Below are positions 34,570 through 44,772 of a DNA stretch of 64,000 nt, piece after piece (positions within the stretch are counted from its first letter, which is position 1; each line of letters starts with the position of its first letter). The notes under the pieces are model-generated. The model had not been told where the DNA came from. It searched no databases and was given only the letters and a program-made list of their open reading frames with translations. The position numbers and the translations under genes were made by a program. The DNA comes from Chitinophaga pinensis (GTDB lineage: Bacteria > Bacteroidota > Bacteroidia > Chitinophagales > Chitinophagaceae). The stretch spans positions 62,001-126,000 of the forward strand of contig CAMBEI010000002.1 in the NCBI GenBank assembly GCA_945865645.1. Reading direction: 5' to 3'.

Positions 34570-35160
34570 TTATTTACTTTCATTCCAGGTTTTATAGTTG
34601 GATAGTTGTTGCCTAATATTTTCAGGAATAGTTCGCAATGGCTCACATACCTTCCAGCTTTCGTGTATATCTTTTGGTAACTGTTGATATAATGAAGTAC
34701 CAGATTTTTTCCACCTCATCATATCATCAGTTACTTCTTTTATTTTTTTTGCAGGATTACCAACAATTAAACTTCTATTTTCAAAAACTTCATCTGCTTT
34801 TAAAAAACTTAAGGCACCCACAATACATTCATCACCCAACATAACATTATCCATAATAACAGCATTCATCCCTATTAAGCAATTTTTACCAATGGATGCC
34901 CCGTGTATTATAGCCCCATGTGCTATATGCGCCCCTGCCTGTAAAATAACAGTAACCCCCGGAAACATATGTATCGTACAATTTTCTTGAACATTACACC
35001 CGTCTTCAATAATAATCTTTCCCCAATCGCCACGAATGGCAGCGCCAGGACCAATATAACAATCCTTCCCAATAATTACATGGCCTGTAACAGTAGCTAG
35101 TGGATGAACAAATGAGCACTCGTTAATTACGGGTTTATGTCCTTTAAATTCGTAAATCAT
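34570..35160 (-). CDS. paaY: Gamma-carbonic-anhydrase-like hexapeptide protein, PaaY type
   Basis: This is a left-handed beta-helix protein (196 aa) with hexapeptide repeats such as VIIGKDCYIGPGAAIRGDWG and the three His zinc ligands expected of gamma-carbonic-anhydrase folds (HMFPG, HIAHGAIIHG). In phenylacetate clusters this homologue is PaaY, a thioesterase that helps remove dead-end CoA adducts. The start overlaps the paaI stop by ATGA, so the two are translationally coupled. It is the last gene of the paa operon. PaaY is preferred over a housekeeping carbonic anhydrase because of position. Confidence 0.85.
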   Translation of the reverse strand: MIYEFKGHKPVINECSFVHPLATVTGHVIIGKDCYIGPGAAIRGDWGKIIIEDGCNVQENCTIHMFPGVTVILQAGAHIAHGAIIHGASIGKNCLIGMNAVIMDNVMLGDECIVGALSFLKADEVFENRSLIVGNPAKKIKEVTDDMMRWKKSGTSLYQQLPKDIHESWKVCEPLRTIPENIRQQLSNYKTWNESK

Positions 35161-35567
35161 AACAAAGTTTTGTTTGTACGAAAACAGGTTCCTTTAAACA
35201 ATGCAACTACATGATCTTTTTGATTACTTATGGTAATATGGTAAAGGCCTGTTGATTTTCCATTATGCATTTCTTTAGCTTGGGCAGTTAATACATCGCC
35301 TACATAAACGGGCTTTAAAAAATTAATAGAAGTATCTAATGCTACAGATAAAACATTGCGATTATTGCAAGCAAATGCAAAAGCACTGTCGGATAAAGAA
35401 AATGCAATACCGCCATGAACGATACCAAAGCCATTAATCATTTCTTTACGCACAATCATTTTAATTTTACTATAACCTTTTTTAACATCTAATACTTCTA
35501 TCCCTAGCCACTGGCTAAATAAATCTTGCTCTATCATATGGGATACAACTTGTTTTGCTGTTGTCAT
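35157..35567 (-). CDS. paaI: PaaI-type hotdog acyl-CoA thioesterase
   Basis: This is a small hotdog-fold thioesterase (136 aa) that hydrolyses hydroxyphenylacetyl-CoA side products. The family signature with the catalytic Asp is NGFGIVHGGIAFSLSDSAFAF (about residues 43-63); HGG and the following acidic residue line the active site. The C-terminus ends FKGTCFRTNKTLL. It lies 25 nt after paaG and overlaps paaY by ATGA, confirming operon membership. Confidence 0.9.
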   Translation of the reverse strand: MTTAKQVVSHMIEQDLFSQWLGIEVLDVKKGYSKIKMIVRKEMINGFGIVHGGIAFSLSDSAFAFACNNRNVLSVALDTSINFLKPVYVGDVLTAQAKEMHNGKSTGLYHITISNQKDHVVALFKGTCFRTNKTLL

Positions 35568-35592
35568 ATTTATTATATTTAATCGTGCGAAA

Positions 35593-36369
35593 TTATTCTC
35601 CTTTAAACGTTGCTTTTCTTTTTTCTAAAAAAGAATTTATTCCTTCCTGATAATCGAATGTTTCAGCAGCTTTTTGCTGATATTTATCTTCAAGTAATAG
35701 TTGTTCTTCCCATGAATTTATAAAAGATTGATTTAATGCATGCTTTGTATAAGCCAATCCTTTAGTTGGCATTTGAGATAGCAAAGTTGCCACTTTTATA
35801 CTTTCTATTTCAAAATCGCCCTCTTCAAAAACTTTATAAATCATTCCCATTTTTTCAGCATCTGCGGCGGCAACTTTATCACCCGTCATCATTAAAGCAC
35901 TGGCTTTTTGCCAGCCAATTAAACGGGGTAAAGTAAATGTACCTCCACTGTCGGGGATTAAACCTATTTTACTAAAGGCCTGAATAAACGTAGCTGATGC
36001 AGATGCAACTACCACATCGCAACTCAATGCGATATTAGCCCCTGCTCCAGCTGCAACGCCATTAACAGCAGCTATTACTGGTTTTGGCATATTCCTAATG
36101 CGCTTTACAATTGGATTAAAATGTTCTGTAATAATTTGTTTAATCTCAATTTTATTTTCACCAACCAATTCGCTAATATCCTGTCCTGCACAAAATGCCT
36201 TGCCTAATCCGGTAATATATAACGCGCGTACTTCATGAAGAGAAGCAGCTTCATCTAATTTAGCTTGCAAAAGCGTAGCCATCTCCCGATTAAACGAATT
36301 AAATTTATCGGGACGATTTAGCGTAATAAATGCAATGTTATTTTTTATTTCAAATAAGACGGTAGACAT
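35593..36369 (-). CDS. paaG: Ring-1,2-epoxyphenylacetyl-CoA isomerase
   Basis: This crotonase-fold enzyme isomerises the epoxide made by PaaABCE to an oxepin-CoA. The start is set at 36369 (MSTVLFEIKNN), eight codons inside a longer frame. PaaG-type signatures are FCAGQD, the oxyanion-hole region NGVAAGAGANIALSCD and FIQAFSKIGLIPDSGGT with the catalytic Asp, plus the C-terminal YQEGINSFLEKRKATFKG. The match to PaaG is closer than to PaaF, since AGQD and SGGT are PaaG-like. The gene is 42 nt after paaD on the same strand. Confidence 0.9.
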   Translation of the reverse strand: MSTVLFEIKNNIAFITLNRPDKFNSFNREMATLLQAKLDEAASLHEVRALYITGLGKAFCAGQDISELVGENKIEIKQIITEHFNPIVKRIRNMPKPVIAAVNGVAAGAGANIALSCDVVVASASATFIQAFSKIGLIPDSGGTFTLPRLIGWQKASALMMTGDKVAAADAEKMGMIYKVFEEGDFEIESIKVATLLSQMPTKGLAYTKHALNQSFINSWEEQLLLEDKYQQKAAETFDYQEGINSFLEKRKATFKGE

Positions 36370-36411
36370 ATAAAAATAATTTTTGAAATACAATTTACAA
36401 AAGCCAAAGCA

Positions 36412-36918
36412 TTAATGACATTTAAAATAATCGAAAGGCTCTTCACAAGCAACGCACTGGTATAATGCTTTACATGCGGTGCTACCAAATTCGCTTATTA
36501 GACGGGTGTTATTAGAGTTGCATTGCGGACACTCTACACCATCCTTTGGGATGGTGTTTTTTTTATCGGGTGCCGCAATACCATATTTTTTTAATTTTAT
36601 TTTTCCATCCTCACTCATCCAATCTGTTGTCCAGGCTGGAGAAAGCACCAAATTTATCCGTACATTTTTAAATCCATTTTCCAGTAATGCTAATTTTATA
36701 TTTACTGCAATCATATCCATAGCTGGGCAGCCTGTGTAAGTAGGAGTAATGCTAACTTCAATACCCCCATCTGCCAAAAGAGCATTATCGAATTTCACAT
36801 CCCTCACAATTCCCATATCTAAAATTGAAAGTACCGGAATTTCGGGATCGCAAACTGCCTCTAGTATAGATAATATTTTATTTTTATTATTATCCAACAT
36901 AGGTAAAAAATTAAGCAT
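36412..36918 (-). CDS. paaD: Phenylacetyl-CoA epoxidase assembly protein PaaD
   Basis: PaaD is a DUF59/MIP18-type protein (168 aa) needed for the phenylacetyl-CoA epoxidase, probably in iron-sulfur insertion. The DUF59 domain covers residues 15-90 (AVCDPEIPVLSILDMGIVRD, then TYTGCPAMDMI with a conserved Cys). The PaaD-specific zinc ribbon is at the C-terminus: CPQCNSNN followed by CKALYQCVACEEPFDYFKCH. Either of two Met codons six apart may be the start. It lies 20 nt after paaC. Confidence 0.93.
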   Translation of the reverse strand: MLNFLPMLDNNKNKILSILEAVCDPEIPVLSILDMGIVRDVKFDNALLADGGIEVSITPTYTGCPAMDMIAVNIKLALLENGFKNVRINLVLSPAWTTDWMSEDGKIKLKKYGIAAPDKKNTIPKDGVECPQCNSNNTRLISEFGSTACKALYQCVACEEPFDYFKCH

Positions 36919-36938
36919 TTTGTATTTTTTTATATTAA

Positions 36939-37676
36939 TTACCAGTTTGCCCCAGGAAATGTTCTTTGCAGGTATTGCATTTCTGCTAATATAAAACCTA
37001 AGTTTTCTGTGTGTATCCCTTTTTTACCCCCCGTTTGCATAAAAGTGTTATCGGGAATTGGCAATGTAGCTTCTTCAAAAATAGCCCTCACTGTTTTCAT
37101 CCATTCGATTTTTAGGTCGGCTACATCTATATTCATTTCTTTTTCATAATCAACTGTAATAAAAAATTCACCAGTATACCTCCATAATTCGTTAGTGGCT
37201 TGTAGCATGCGTTGTCTACTTTCTTCTGTCCCATCGCCCAGTCTTATTACCCATTCGCTACTCCATCTAAGGTGATAGGTAACTTCTTTTAATGCCTTTG
37301 CTGCAATAGCTGCAAGCTGTTCATTGTTATAAGCCTGTAATTTTTCATATACTAAATATTGGTAAGCACTTAAAAAAAACTGACGTAAAATTGTTTGCGC
37401 CCAATCGCCTTTTGGTTGTTCGGCTATTAAGCAGTTTTTAAATTCTCTTTCTGTACGCAGATAAGCTAAAGTATCTTCAGTGGCATTATCTCCAATTAAG
37501 GTAGCCGCATATTGATAAAAATTTCTTGATTGGCCAAGCAAGTCTAAAGAAATATTGGTTATAGCGATATCCTGTTCCAGTATGGGTCCGTGGCCACACC
37601 ACTCACTATTGCGTTGAGATAGTATTAAAGATGTATCTGCAAGATAAAGCAGGTAGTCTTTTAAATAATTGTTCAT
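36939..37676 (-). CDS. paaC: Phenylacetyl-CoA epoxidase structural subunit PaaC
   Basis: PaaC is the ferritin-like structural subunit that pairs with PaaA in the diiron epoxidase (245 aa). The sequence begins YLKDYLLYLADTSLILSQRN and contains NISLDLLGQSRNFYQYAAT and EVTYHLRWSSEWVIRLGDGT, all characteristic. PaaC lacks a full diiron site, as expected for this non-catalytic subunit. The gene lies between paaB and paaD with 13-nt and 20-nt gaps. Confidence 0.94.
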   Translation of the reverse strand: MNNYLKDYLLYLADTSLILSQRNSEWCGHGPILEQDIAITNISLDLLGQSRNFYQYAATLIGDNATEDTLAYLRTEREFKNCLIAEQPKGDWAQTILRQFFLSAYQYLVYEKLQAYNNEQLAAIAAKALKEVTYHLRWSSEWVIRLGDGTEESRQRMLQATNELWRYTGEFFITVDYEKEMNIDVADLKIEWMKTVRAIFEEATLPIPDNTFMQTGGKKGIHTENLGFILAEMQYLQRTFPGANW

Positions 37677-37689
37677 AATAACACTGCTT

Positions 37690-38058
37690 TTACATGTGAT
37701 TCACTTCATCAGGTAGCTGGTAAAACCCAGGATGGCGGTATATTTTATCAGCGGCAGGCTCATAAAAACTTTCTGCTTCTTCAGGGTTACTGGCGTGTAT
37801 ATGTTTACTTTCTACCACCCAAATACTTACGCCTTCCTGCCTTCTAGTATATACATCACGTGCATTTTCCATCGCCATGGCTGCATCAGCAGCATGCAAA
37901 CTACCCACATGCTTGTGGTCTAAACCCTGTTTGCTGCGTACAAAAACTTCCCACAATGGCCATTCGTTTTTTGTTTCAGTTTTAGGCGAAGACATATTTT
38001 CACCGGTATTATCTTCGGGGATATCTCCATAAAAATATTTTTGTTGTTTGAATGACAT
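37690..38058 (-). CDS. paaB: Phenylacetyl-CoA epoxidase subunit PaaB
   Basis: PaaB is a small bridging subunit of the PaaABCE multicomponent epoxidase (122 aa). The family motif is WPLWEVFVRSKQGLDHKHVG, followed by LHAADAAMAMENARDVYTRR and IWVVESKHIHAS. About 27 extra N-terminal residues precede the conserved region, as in other Bacteroidota PaaB. The gene lies 10 nt after paaA. Confidence 0.94.
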   Translation of the reverse strand: MSFKQQKYFYGDIPEDNTGENMSSPKTETKNEWPLWEVFVRSKQGLDHKHVGSLHAADAAMAMENARDVYTRRQEGVSIWVVESKHIHASNPEEAESFYEPAADKIYRHPGFYQLPDEVNHM

Positions 38059-38068
38059 ATAATTTTAT

Positions 38069-39016
38069 TTAAGCTATTTTTTCTTTTTTATGCTTTAATT
38101 TTTTATCAGCATATACTTTTGCTGCCTTTCGCACCCAGCTACCTTCTTCATGCGCTTTATTTCGGGCAGCCAATCGTTGTTTGTTGCAGGGGCCATTTCC
38201 TTTAACTACATTCCAAAATTCATCCCAATTTATTTCACCAAAATCATAATGTTTTCTTTCTTCATTCCATTGTAATTTATTATCAGGCAATCTCATACCC
38301 AATAGTTTTATTTGTTCTGCAATCATATCAACAAACTGTTGCCTAAGCTCATCATTTGTTTTTCTTTTTATTTTCCACTTCATACTTTGATCGCTATTGG
38401 TGCTTTCACTATCTTTTGGTCCAAACATCATCAAGCTTGGCCACCACCATCTATTAATAGCATCCTGACACATATCTTTTTGTTCTTTTGTTCCTTTGCT
38501 TAAGACAAGCAGCGTTTCAAATCCTTGCCGTTGATGAAAACTTTCTTCTTTACAAATTCGCACCATTGCTCTTGCATAAGGACCATAAGAAGTGCGGCAT
38601 AACATTACTTGATTTAAAATAGCAGCACCATCAACCAACCAACCAATAGCACCCATATCGGCCCAGCTTAATGATGGATAATTGAATATGGAAGAATATT
38701 TTGCTTTCCCACTATGCAAATCATTAATCATTTCATCTCTACTAGTGCCTAATGTTTCTGCTGAACTGTATAAGTATAATCCATGCCCAGCTTCATCTTG
38801 TACCTTAGCAATAAGTATCGCTTTTCTTTTTAATGATGGAGCCCTACTTATCCAATTTCCTTCGGGAAGCATGCCTACCACTTCGCTATGGGCATGTTGA
38901 CTTATTTGTCTAATATTTGTTTTTCGGTATGCTTCGGGCATCCAATCTTTTGGCTCTATTTTTATTTCATTATCAATTTTTTCCTGAAATATTCTTTCAA
39001 AATCTTGTATTACCAT
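38069..39016 (-). CDS. paaA: Phenylacetyl-CoA epoxidase catalytic subunit PaaA
   Basis: PaaA is the diiron oxygenase subunit that forms the ring-1,2-epoxide of phenylacetyl-CoA. The start is at 39016 ([20 protein letters not shown]); an earlier ATG 14 codons upstream would reach toward the operator. Diiron-type helices can be read in [18 protein letters not shown] and [16 protein letters not shown], where the E-x-x-H motifs supply iron ligands. The C-terminus is Lys-rich. The gene has its own 18-bp palindromic operator at 39050-39067 and begins the A-B-C-D gene string. Confidence 0.95.
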   Translation of the reverse strand: MVIQDFERIFQEKIDNEIKIEPKDWMPEAYRKTNIRQISQHAHSEVVGMLPEGNWISRAPSLKRKAILIAKVQDEAGHGLYLYSSAETLGTSRDEMINDLHSGKAKYSSIFNYPSLSWADMGAIGWLVDGAAILNQVMLCRTSYGPYARAMVRICKEESFHQRQGFETLLVLSKGTKEQKDMCQDAINRWWWPSLMMFGPKDSESTNSDQSMKWKIKRKTNDELRQQFVDMIAEQIKLLGMRLPDNKLQWNEERKHYDFGEINWDEFWNVVKGNGPCNKQRLAARNKAHEEGSWVRKAAKVYADKKLKHKKEKIA

Positions 39017-39049
39017 AGTTTGTCTTTTAAACAGTAAAATTAATGTAAA

Positions 39050-39067
39050 AACTAACAATTATTAGTT
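39050..39067 (-). promoter_or_regulatory. Putative TetR operator in front of paaA
   Basis: AACTAACAATTATTAGTT has 6-bp arms (AACTAA/TTAGTT) around a 6-bp centre. It lies in the paaE-paaA gap, 33 nt before the paaA ATG. Sixteen of its 18 bases are identical to the site at 40782-40799 in front of the regulator gene, with the two differences in the centre. Confidence 0.7.
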
Positions 39068-39093
39068 AGTCCAATACAGAAATCTGCTTCGCA

Positions 39094-40173
39094 TTATTTT
39101 ATATCAAAATTTATTGTTACTTTTTCAGTTATTGGGTGAGACTGGCAGGTAAGAATAAAGCCCTGTTCTATTTCTTCCACATCTAACCCCCAATTTACAT
39201 CCATCTCCACATTGCCTTCAAGTAATTTTGCTTTACAGGTACAGCACACACCACCCTTGCAAGCAAAAGGCAGATCGGCTCCTTGTTTTAAAGCCGCATC
39301 TAAAATACTTTCACTATTATACCCTAGCATAAAATCAAAACTTCTACCATCTAGCTTTATTGTTATTATACTCGCAGCACCGGTTTTGTTTTCTGCTATT
39401 TGTTTTTTATTTTCTGTTAACTTATTTTGCCCTGCCGTTTTAAATAATTCAAAATGAATTTTCTTTTTATCAATATCTATTTGTTCTAAAAATTTTTTTA
39501 CGCAAAAAATCATTTCTTGCGGACCGCAAATAAAAAATTCGTCTGTATTTTTATAATTAATTAATTTATGTAAGGCAGTTAACTTGTCAGTATTTATTCT
39601 TCCTGAGTTTATTGGCGTATCGGTTTTTTCTCGACTTAAAATATTAATAAAATTAAACCGGTTAATATATTTATTTTTTATGCCTTCTAGCTCTTCAAAA
39701 AAAATAATAGAGTTGCGCCCGCGATTACCCAAAATTAATGTAAACTCACTTGCAGGTTCTGTTTTTAAGGTTGTTTTAATAATAGATATTATAGGTGTTA
39801 TACCGCTGCCAGCAGCAAAAGCAAGATATTTTTTTTTATTTTCGAATTTTAATTTTGTATTAAACTTACCCGTTGGCGCCAGCACGGATATTTCATCACC
39901 CACTTTTAATAAGGTATTTGCGTATTCCGAAAATTTTCCTCCAACAACTTTTTTTATGGCTATCCTTAGTTCATTTTCAAATGGGTCTGAACAGATAGAA
40001 TAAGTACGACGAATTTCTTCTCCGTTAATTTTTTTTTTAAGCGTTATGTTTTGTCCTTGTTCAAATAAAAATTCATTTTTTAAATTGGCAGGCACTACAA
40101 ATAAAATAGAGACACAATCAACAGTTTCTCTTTTTATTTCTTTTATTTTTAGGTTATGAAAACTAACAGCCAT
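39094..40173 (-). CDS. paaE: Phenylacetyl-CoA epoxidase reductase PaaE
   Basis: PaaE feeds electrons from NAD(P)H to PaaA (359 aa). The N-terminal FAD domain has RRTYSICSD (FAD binding), then an NAD domain with FAAGSGITPIISII and EFFICGPQEMIF. The C-terminal plant-type 2Fe-2S domain has ligands in PFACKGGVCCTCKAKLLEG and the distal ILTCQSHP. Here paaE precedes paaA, unlike the E. coli order with E last. It follows the regulator gene by 64 nt and may be read from the same promoter. Confidence 0.94.
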   Translation of the reverse strand: MAVSFHNLKIKEIKRETVDCVSILFVVPANLKNEFLFEQGQNITLKKKINGEEIRRTYSICSDPFENELRIAIKKVVGGKFSEYANTLLKVGDEISVLAPTGKFNTKLKFENKKKYLAFAAGSGITPIISIIKTTLKTEPASEFTLILGNRGRNSIIFFEELEGIKNKYINRFNFINILSREKTDTPINSGRINTDKLTALHKLINYKNTDEFFICGPQEMIFCVKKFLEQIDIDKKKIHFELFKTAGQNKLTENKKQIAENKTGAASIITIKLDGRSFDFMLGYNSESILDAALKQGADLPFACKGGVCCTCKAKLLEGNVEMDVNWGLDVEEIEQGFILTCQSHPITEKVTINFDIK

Positions 40174-40237
40174 AAAAATTATTTTAGTATTCCTTTTAAT
40201 AAATGATTTGTCATATCGGTTTCTAATGCTTGGATAC

Positions 40238-40749
40238 TTACATTTTTTTTGCTGTTGTCAAAATTCTAATCCCCTCAGTACCGAAAGTATAGTTAAAACG
40301 GAAACGTAGGGTTAATTTTTTTAATTCTTTTGCTAAAATACCCGATTCTATGAACGTAATCAATCGCTGTTCGTAGCCCCTTCTTTGAATAATAAAATTA
40401 CTTAAATAAGGTTCTTTTAAATGCTTCCATTCGTGATTAGCAACATAATCTTCATCAAAATTATATAACATCATGTGTATATGAAAACGAATTATCTTTT
40501 CAATCATTTCAATCCTGCTAAGTTTAATTTTTTCTACCAAATCAATATATGAGGTAAAAATATTGACTATTTTAAAACAAATTTTCTGTAATAATTCACT
40601 CTTCCACCCCAATATATTTATACAAGATGGGTGCTTCTACTCCAAAAGCTTTTGCTAATTCTCGCATAGAAGCAGAAGCATATCCTTTCGATTTAAATAG
40701 TTCTGCAGCCATTTTAATAATTACCTCTTTTTTACACGAATTTTTTCAT
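40238..40749 (-). pseudogene. TetR-family regulator gene, apparently frameshifted
   Basis: Two frames together read as one TetR regulator. From 40712 (and open a little upstream) comes the helix-turn-helix MAAELFKSKGYASASMRELA, then KAFGVEAPILYKYIG, which ends at a stop at 40596-40598. The frame that starts at 40612 continues WKSELLQKICFKIVNIFTSY and about 100 further ligand-domain residues to 40238. Removing one G from the GGGG run at 40607-40610 joins them as YIG-WKSELLQ. The likely ATG at 40749 is also out of frame by one base in an A6 run. Position and an operator-like site make it the paa regulator. Real decay, phase variation or base-calling error are all possible. Confidence 0.75.
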
Positions 40750-40781
40750 ACTTAATTTTTGTTATGCCTAATTTTTAGTAA

Positions 40782-40799
40782 AACTAACGCTTATTAGTT
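40782..40799 (-). promoter_or_regulatory. Putative TetR operator in front of its own gene
   Basis: AACTAACGCTTATTAGTT is a palindrome with 6-bp arms; with two more bases on each side (40780-40801) the arms become 8 bp, AAAACTAA/TTAGTTTT. It lies 32 nt upstream of the likely ATG at 40749. It matches the paaA-upstream site at 16 of 18 positions. Confidence 0.7.
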
Positions 40800-40801
40800 T
40801 T

Positions 40802-41166
40802 CGTTACTATATTTTACAATTTTTATCTTGCTGATAATTTGCGCTCATATTAAAGACTTTGTAATATTGTTTTAGCAGAATCGCTTAATACAAAAGGCTA
40901 AAGTTTAGCTTGTAAGCTCTTTTATTAGAGGTGTGCGGTGTATAGAAATAAAAAGAAGTTATTTTTAAAAAAACGATAAAAAAATTCGCAGATTCGAAAT
41001 CTGTTTGTTTATCTAAATTCTCATATATTATTAAAAACCCTTTAATACATATCCTTTAAAGGTATTATTATGTGTATATAATAAAATTTAATTAATAAAA
41101 TAGTTATAATTTTTTTGGTGCTTTCAGAGGTAAGTAAGGTCGGTTAAATTATTAGGTTATTAAATT
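40802..41166. other. Gene-free stretch upstream of the paa regulator
   Basis: About 365 nt separate the paa regulator from the end of the DUF2461 gene. I see no coding frame. The only structures are a small hairpin CAGATT-CGA-AATCTG near 40991-41005 and A+T-rich sequence. It presumably holds the regulator's promoter. Confidence 0.6.
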
Positions 41167-41204
41167 TTAATGAACTGCGATATTTAAAAAGTCAATCATT
41201 GGCT

Positions 41205-41828
41205 TCATGGTATAAAAATTTTTGCAACTTCTTTTATAAAATGTTTACTCTGAAACTCAATATCAGTAAGAGATTTACTTACAATTAAATTTTTCATTTT
41301 AATATAATTTACGGCTACATTATCTTCATTGTACCCTTTGGGTGGCCTAATCAACCTGTCGTTACTGCTGAGTCCTGTAGTAAATACTTTCTTAAATTTT
41401 TTATGACAAATTATTTTTTTCCAATTGGAAAAATTATAATCTATTTCCTGTCGAATACTGCCTAATACAATCGATTCTGGCATCCAAATGCAACCAGCAA
41501 TCATACTATTGCCTGGTTCAATATGTAAATAGTATCCAGCACCAGGGCTCTTTTTCCCCCCTTTATTAAAATAACAAGCTAAGTTAGTTTTATAAGGAAC
41601 CTTGTTTTTACTAAATCGTACATCTCGGTTTATTCTAAAAACACATTCTTTAACTAAAAGCTCACCAATGGGTGCATCAAATTTAGCTATTTCTAAAATT
41701 AACTTTTCAACCAAATAATAAAAATCTAATTTAACAATCTCATATTGTTTGCGATGTTCATCAAACCAGGGTTTATTATTATTTTTATTTAAATCTTTTA
41801 AAAAGTTTAATATCTTATGATCAAGCAT
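41205..41828 (-). CDS. DUF2461 family protein with a C-terminal frameshift
   Basis: This is a soluble protein of the DUF2461 family (207 aa as read). The N-terminal signature is LNKNNNKPWFDEHRKQYE, followed by FRINRDVRFSKNKVPYKTNL and GAGYYLHIEPGNSMIAGCIW. The frame stops after VAKIFIP, but shifting by one base continues MKPMIDFLNIAVH to a stop at 41167-41169, which is the expected family C-terminus. The shift falls at an AAAAATTTTT run, so one base appears lost. The protein may still fold, since only the last roughly 13 residues differ. Function of the family is unknown. Confidence 0.85.
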   Translation of the reverse strand: MLDHKILNFLKDLNKNNNKPWFDEHRKQYEIVKLDFYYLVEKLILEIAKFDAPIGELLVKECVFRINRDVRFSKNKVPYKTNLACYFNKGGKKSPGAGYYLHIEPGNSMIAGCIWMPESIVLGSIRQEIDYNFSNWKKIICHKKFKKVFTTGLSSNDRLIRPPKGYNEDNVAVNYIKMKNLIVSKSLTDIEFQSKHFIKEVAKIFIP

Positions 41829-41859
41829 AATATAAAATTATTATGTTGAATAAATATAA

Positions 41860-41890
41860 AAAAGGAATTTACTGGTGGTAAATTCCTTTT
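41860..41890 (-). terminator. Terminator after the HNH gene
   Basis: A perfect 13-bp stem, AAAAGGAATTTAC (41860-41872) with GTAAATTCCTTTT (41878-41890), closes a 5-nt loop. On the - strand it is followed by TTTATATTTA. It ends transcription of the gene at 41909-42472. Confidence 0.85.
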
Positions 41891-41908
41891 AAAAAATATT
41901 TTTTTTAA

Positions 41909-42472
41909 TTACTTTATACGTCCCCAGTTTTCACCACTTTTAATACGATATAAAGTCATTTCGCTTACTTTATATTTAATGGCTAATTTTTTGTAAGTTA
42001 ATTTTCTTTTAGGATTATTTATTATATCCTTAATAGCTTTAACTTTTGTGGCATTAAGTTTTAGCCCTACTGTTTTATTTGCCTGGCGTTTTTTATAGGC
42101 AATTTTTTCAGGACTATTTTGTTGGTGTTTACCTACAATATCTAATGTTGCCCATTTTAAGTTTTTAAAATGGTTATCTTTTTTTTTATGATTAATATGA
42201 ATTACATATTTAAATTTTGGTGATGATTTTTTACAAAAAAGTTTTGCAACTTCTCTATGAAAATAAATGGTTCCATTATTATTTTCTACATGCAGGTTTA
42301 ATGTTCTGTACCCCGAAGTTAAAGAACCATTAAGTACGGCGCCATCTTTTATAATATTTTCATTGTAGCTAGCAGCACGGCCATGAGATGATATAGCATA
42401 TTTTTTTCGGAGTGACTTATGACCGGCAAAAAGTATTTGCTTCCAAACTTCGCCGGAATTTTTTTTAATCAT
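41909..42472 (-). CDS. HNH-type endonuclease-like protein with C-terminal HTH (NUMOD4/HNH_3)
   Basis: This is a 187-aa Lys-rich protein. Residues 8-65 resemble a NUMOD4 module (GEVWKQILFAGHKSLRKKYA, SSHGRAASYN). An HNH_3-like core follows: FHREVAKLFC, then VIHINHKKKDNHFKNLKWAT (about residues 90-110), with His and Asn residues in the usual order. The C-terminus (about 140-187) is a helix-turn-helix DNA-binding segment (KLTYKKLAIKYKVSEMTLYR). Stand-alone proteins of this type are homing-endonuclease-like or phage-derived, but no intron, intein or phage gene is adjacent. Activity is uncertain. A strong terminator follows. Confidence 0.8.
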   Translation of the reverse strand: MIKKNSGEVWKQILFAGHKSLRKKYAISSHGRAASYNENIIKDGAVLNGSLTSGYRTLNLHVENNNGTIYFHREVAKLFCKKSSPKFKYVIHINHKKKDNHFKNLKWATLDIVGKHQQNSPEKIAYKKRQANKTVGLKLNATKVKAIKDIINNPKRKLTYKKLAIKYKVSEMTLYRIKSGENWGRIK

Positions 42473-42564
42473 GATCGTAAGATTTAATTATTAAAGAAAT
42501 ATAGCTGCGCCAATCTTGATTTTAGTAAACAAGTGATGATAAACAAATATAATATTATTTCTTA

Positions 42565-44712
<2,148 letters not shown>

Positions 44713-44772
44713 CTATAATTAAAAAAATTAAAATATTTGATATAATAAGCGTTACATTAAATAGCTAAATAA

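Noticed and set aside
40991..41005. CAGATT-CGA-AATCTG hairpin as a tRNA
   Set aside because: Only a 6-bp stem with a 3-nt loop; no acceptor, anticodon or T-arm could be assembled around it.
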